A DNA stretch of 64,000 bases from Actinomycetota bacterium (GTDB lineage Bacteria; Actinomycetota; Actinomycetes; S36-B12): NCBI GenBank assembly GCA_030645615.1, contig JAUSNB010000036.1, forward strand, positions 117,368-181,367. Reading direction: 5' to 3'. The notes under the pieces were generated by a model. That model did no database searches and was not told the origin of the DNA. It saw only the letters and a program-made list of their open reading frames with translations. Position 1 is the first letter of the stretch. Every line of letters starts with the position of its first letter. Made by a program: the position numbers and the translations under genes. Of this stretch, positions 62,035-64,000 are shown in pieces.

Positions 62035-62193
62035 ACATCGGGCAGCGCGGCATTATGTTCTGAACGCAACCCGGACGGGATGATCCGCGTGTCGAACAAG
62101 GCGATTCGCCCTCCGCGAGGAAACTGCGGCTATTAGTGTCCGCCGGTCAGGGGTCAACCCTCGCGGGGGCGGCCGTGCAACGAGGAGGCAACG

Positions 62194-63894
62194 GTGCCAG
62201 ACGCAACTCAACTCACCACGGATGAACGCCAGTTGGCGGAGCTCGGCTACAAGCAGGAACTGAGCCGCACCTGGAGTGGCTTCTCGAACTTCGCCATCTC
62301 CTTCTCCATCATCTCGATTCTCGCCGGCTGCTTCACGACGTTCTACTTCGGATGGAACAACGGCGGGCCGATCGCGATCTCCCTAGGCTGGCCGCTGATC
62401 GCAGCCATCATCCTGGTGATTGGCTTCTGCCTGTCCGAACTGGTCTCGGCCTATCCGACCTCCGGTGGCATCTACTGGTGGGCGAGCAAGCTGGGTGGCG
62501 TCAAGGCCGGCTACTACACGGGCTGGCTCAACCTCGTCGGCCTGATCGCCATCGTCGCTTCGGTCGCCTATGGCACGGCTACCTTCTTCGACTACGCGAT
62601 GTCGCGGTTCAGCGCATCGTGGGCGGAGGGTTACTCACTCGAGCGCGTGTTCGTCATCTTCCTCATTGTCCTCATCTTCGCTTCCCTCGTGAACATCTTC
62701 TCCAGCCACCTCCTCGCGATCTTCAACAACATCTCGGTGTGGTGGCATGTCCTCGGCGCGTCGATCGTTGTCGTCATCTTGGTGTTCTTCCTCAAGGACG
62801 GAGCCGTGCACTGGGACGCAGCCAACGTGTTCACGGGTAGGATCAACAACACGTTCGGCCTGTTCGGCAGCTCAGACGGCAGCCTCAATGGACCCGGAAC
62901 CGACGGGTTCGGCTTCTTCTTCTACGTGCTGCCGCTCGGCTTCCTGCTCACCCAGTACACCATCACCGGTTACGACGCGTCCGCGCACCTCTCGGAGGAG
63001 ACCCAGGGTGCTGCCGATGGCGCCGCGAAGGGCATCTGGCGGTCGATCTTCTACTCGGCAATCGGCGGCTGGGTGCTGCTTCTGGCGTTCCTGTTTGCCG
63101 TCCAGGATCCGGACGCCGTATCCGCCGGCGGCGGGGGCGTCCAGGTCATCTTCGACCAGGCCCTGAGCCCGGAACTGGCGGGCACGGTGCTGATGATCGC
63201 GACCCTCGGGCAGCTCTTCTGCACCACCGCCTGCCTCACCTCGGCGTCGCGCATGCTGTTCGCGTTTAGCCGTGACGGCGCGGTGCCGGGCGCGAAGTAC
63301 TGGGCGAGTCTGAGCAAGAGCAAGACCCCCGTGCTGGCCGTGCTGGCCGTGTCGGTGGCCGGCCTGGCGCTGACGCTGCCGGCCCTGCTCAAGGTCAATA
63401 TCGGCACCGAGGAGGAGCCGATCTACACGGTCACCGCATTCTTTGCCGTTGTGTCGATCGGCGTGCTCGGCCTGTACCTGGCGTTCGCGATCCCGATCTA
63501 CTACCGGTGGAGGGCCGGGACGTCTTTCAAGCAGGGATCGTGGAACCTAGGCAATAAGTGGAAGTGGATGGCCCCGCTCGCGATCGCGGAGATCCTCATT
63601 ACCTCCGTCTACTTCATCCTCCCGTTGTACCCAGGCGGTGCCCCTCTGTTCATGCGCGGGTTCCTGGGGGCGCCGAGTGCGGAAGAGGTGCCATTCGACT
63701 GGAAGGCGGTCAACTACGCACCAATTGTCCTCGGGGTGATCCTGCTGGCGCTGTGGATCGGCTGGCATCTGTCGGCCAAGAAGTGGTTCACCGGGCCGAA
63801 GACGACCATCGACCTGCCCGAGGGTGTCACCTCGGCAGATGAGATCGCCCTCGAGCACGAGCACAAGGGGTTCCACCAGCCGCCGGAGAGCTGA
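62194..63894 (+). CDS. APC-family amine/amino acid permease
   Basis: 566 residues, about 12-14 helices. The N-terminal SRTWSGFSNFAISFSIISIL and AYPTSGGIYWWASKLGG (substrate/Na or H loop) are typical of the GABA/choline/ethanolamine branch of APC permeases; TQYTITGYDASAHLSEET is the conserved helix 6 region. The GTG start has AGGAGG seven bases upstream. It likely imports an amine used by the ligase and kinase next to it. A strong terminator follows the gene. The permease remnant at the left edge belongs to the same superfamily but is not a close copy. Confidence 0.9.
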   Translation: MPDATQLTTDERQLAELGYKQELSRTWSGFSNFAISFSIISILAGCFTTFYFGWNNGGPIAISLGWPLIAAIILVIGFCLSELVSAYPTSGGIYWWASKLGGVKAGYYTGWLNLVGLIAIVASVAYGTATFFDYAMSRFSASWAEGYSLERVFVIFLIVLIFASLVNIFSSHLLAIFNNISVWWHVLGASIVVVILVFFLKDGAVHWDAANVFTGRINNTFGLFGSSDGSLNGPGTDGFGFFFYVLPLGFLLTQYTITGYDASAHLSEETQGAADGAAKGIWRSIFYSAIGGWVLLLAFLFAVQDPDAVSAGGGGVQVIFDQALSPELAGTVLMIATLGQLFCTTACLTSASRMLFAFSRDGAVPGAKYWASLSKSKTPVLAVLAVSVAGLALTLPALLKVNIGTEEEPIYTVTAFFAVVSIGVLGLYLAFAIPIYYRWRAGTSFKQGSWNLGNKWKWMAPLAIAEILITSVYFILPLYPGGAPLFMRGFLGAPSAEEVPFDWKAVNYAPIVLGVILLALWIGWHLSAKKWFTGPKTTIDLPEGVTSADEIALEHEHKGFHQPPES

Positions 63895-63910
63895 GCCGGA
63901 ATGCACGTGA

Positions 63911-63938
63911 GGTGGGGCGGGCTTCGGCCCGCCCCACC
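63911..63938 (+). terminator. Terminator after permease
   Basis: A perfect 12-base stem GGTGGGGCGGGC / GCCCGCCCCACC closed by a TTCG tetraloop. Short U-run absent; still a very stable hairpin immediately after the permease stop. Confidence 0.75.
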
Positions 63939-63951
63939 TGCATGTCACCCC

Positions 63952-64000
63952 CGCCGAGTGGGCAGTTGCTGCGGCGATTCCGCGCGGAATCGCCGCAGCA
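63952..64000. repeat. Palindromic REP-like element, copy 2 (cut by edge)
   Basis: Starts with the same outer arm as copy 1 (CGCCGAGTGGGCA) and then a perfect 16-base inverted repeat around CG (63967-63982 / 63985-64000; TGCTGCGGCGATTCCG). The closing outer arm would lie beyond the window edge. Confidence 0.65.

Noticed and set aside
1..64000. CRISPR arrays, tRNA or rRNA genes, insertion sequences
   Set aside because: No regularly spaced repeats, no TTCGAAT-type T-loop with cloverleaf flanks and no transposase reading frame could be found by reading the gaps.

Overview
The window is a high-GC, densely packed actinobacterial chromosome segment. Both mycothiol genes mshA and mshD are present. 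Coding strands alternate in short operons with many 4-base GTGA/ATGA start-stop overlaps, and many genes appear leaderless, with a TAnnnT hexamer 6-8 bases before the start codon. Several blocks keep mycobacterial or streptomycete gene order: glgA/glgC divergent; mutT1 near ppk; glnR next to mshD; XRE regulator / Lys-rich protein / DUF2516 (Rv0474-0476-like); mshA-ybjN-gpmA-phoU-senX3-regX3; lpqE-carD-ispD-ispF-cysS-rlmB; and an ArsR to HycE-like block like Rv0081-Rv0087. No mycolate-specific genes are seen, so I place it only as a non-mycolic Actinomycetota member. No rRNA, tRNA, CRISPR array or transposase was found.

Layout. 1-8 kb: end of an APC permease, an orphan Imm5-like immunity protein, an acetoacetate-decarboxylase-like protein, a CoA-transferase, a DMT exporter, and glycogen or maltosyl-phosphate synthesis (glgA, glgC). 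7-14 kb: polyphosphate and housekeeping set (lipoprotein, MutT1-like, CYTH-CHAD, PPK1), then mshD and glnR. 14-19 kb: hydrolase, thioredoxin, DUF4395, a 33-residue membrane peptide, nitrobindin, Fur, YgfZ, Dtd, asparaginase. 20-24 kb: XRE regulator with an unusual Lys-rich pentad-repeat protein, DUF2516, macrodomain, AlaX, GpmA. 23-28 kb: mycothiol and phosphate control (ybjN, mshA, phoU, senX3, regX3). 28-33 kb: lpqE, carD, isoprenoid genes, cysS, rlmB. 33-38 kb: CPA2 antiporter, DUF4032 kinase-like protein, LacI regulator, diguanylate cyclase, and a PuuD-like amidohydrolase. 38-43.5 kb: SDR, DapB-like protein, and an MtrA/MtrB/LpqB-like signalling set followed by a decayed MerR gene.

43.9-59.6 kb is the most unusual part. 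An apparent single operon runs ArsR, SulP transporter, then six subunits of an energy-converting hydrogenase-related (Ehr) membrane complex whose large subunit lacks the Ni-binding cysteines. Next to it lie a NarL-type two-component pair with a DevR/DosR-like box in its upstream region, and then a three-gene redox module: a lipoprotein with a duplicated cupredoxin-like domain, a Tat-exported four-cluster ferredoxin with two atypical cluster motifs, and a NrfD quinone subunit fused to an Ig-like domain. No catalytic Mo, haem or NiFe subunit is present. I propose this as a possible hypoxia- or redox-controlled respiratory module of undescribed function.

59.6-64 kb: a glutamine-synthetase-like gamma-glutamyl ligase, a choline-kinase-like phosphotransferase and an APC permease, probably an amine-utilisation set. 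Functionally they match the PuuD-like and SDR genes at 38 kb. Two copies of a dispersed palindromic repeat occur, one at 39.2 kb and one cut by the right edge.
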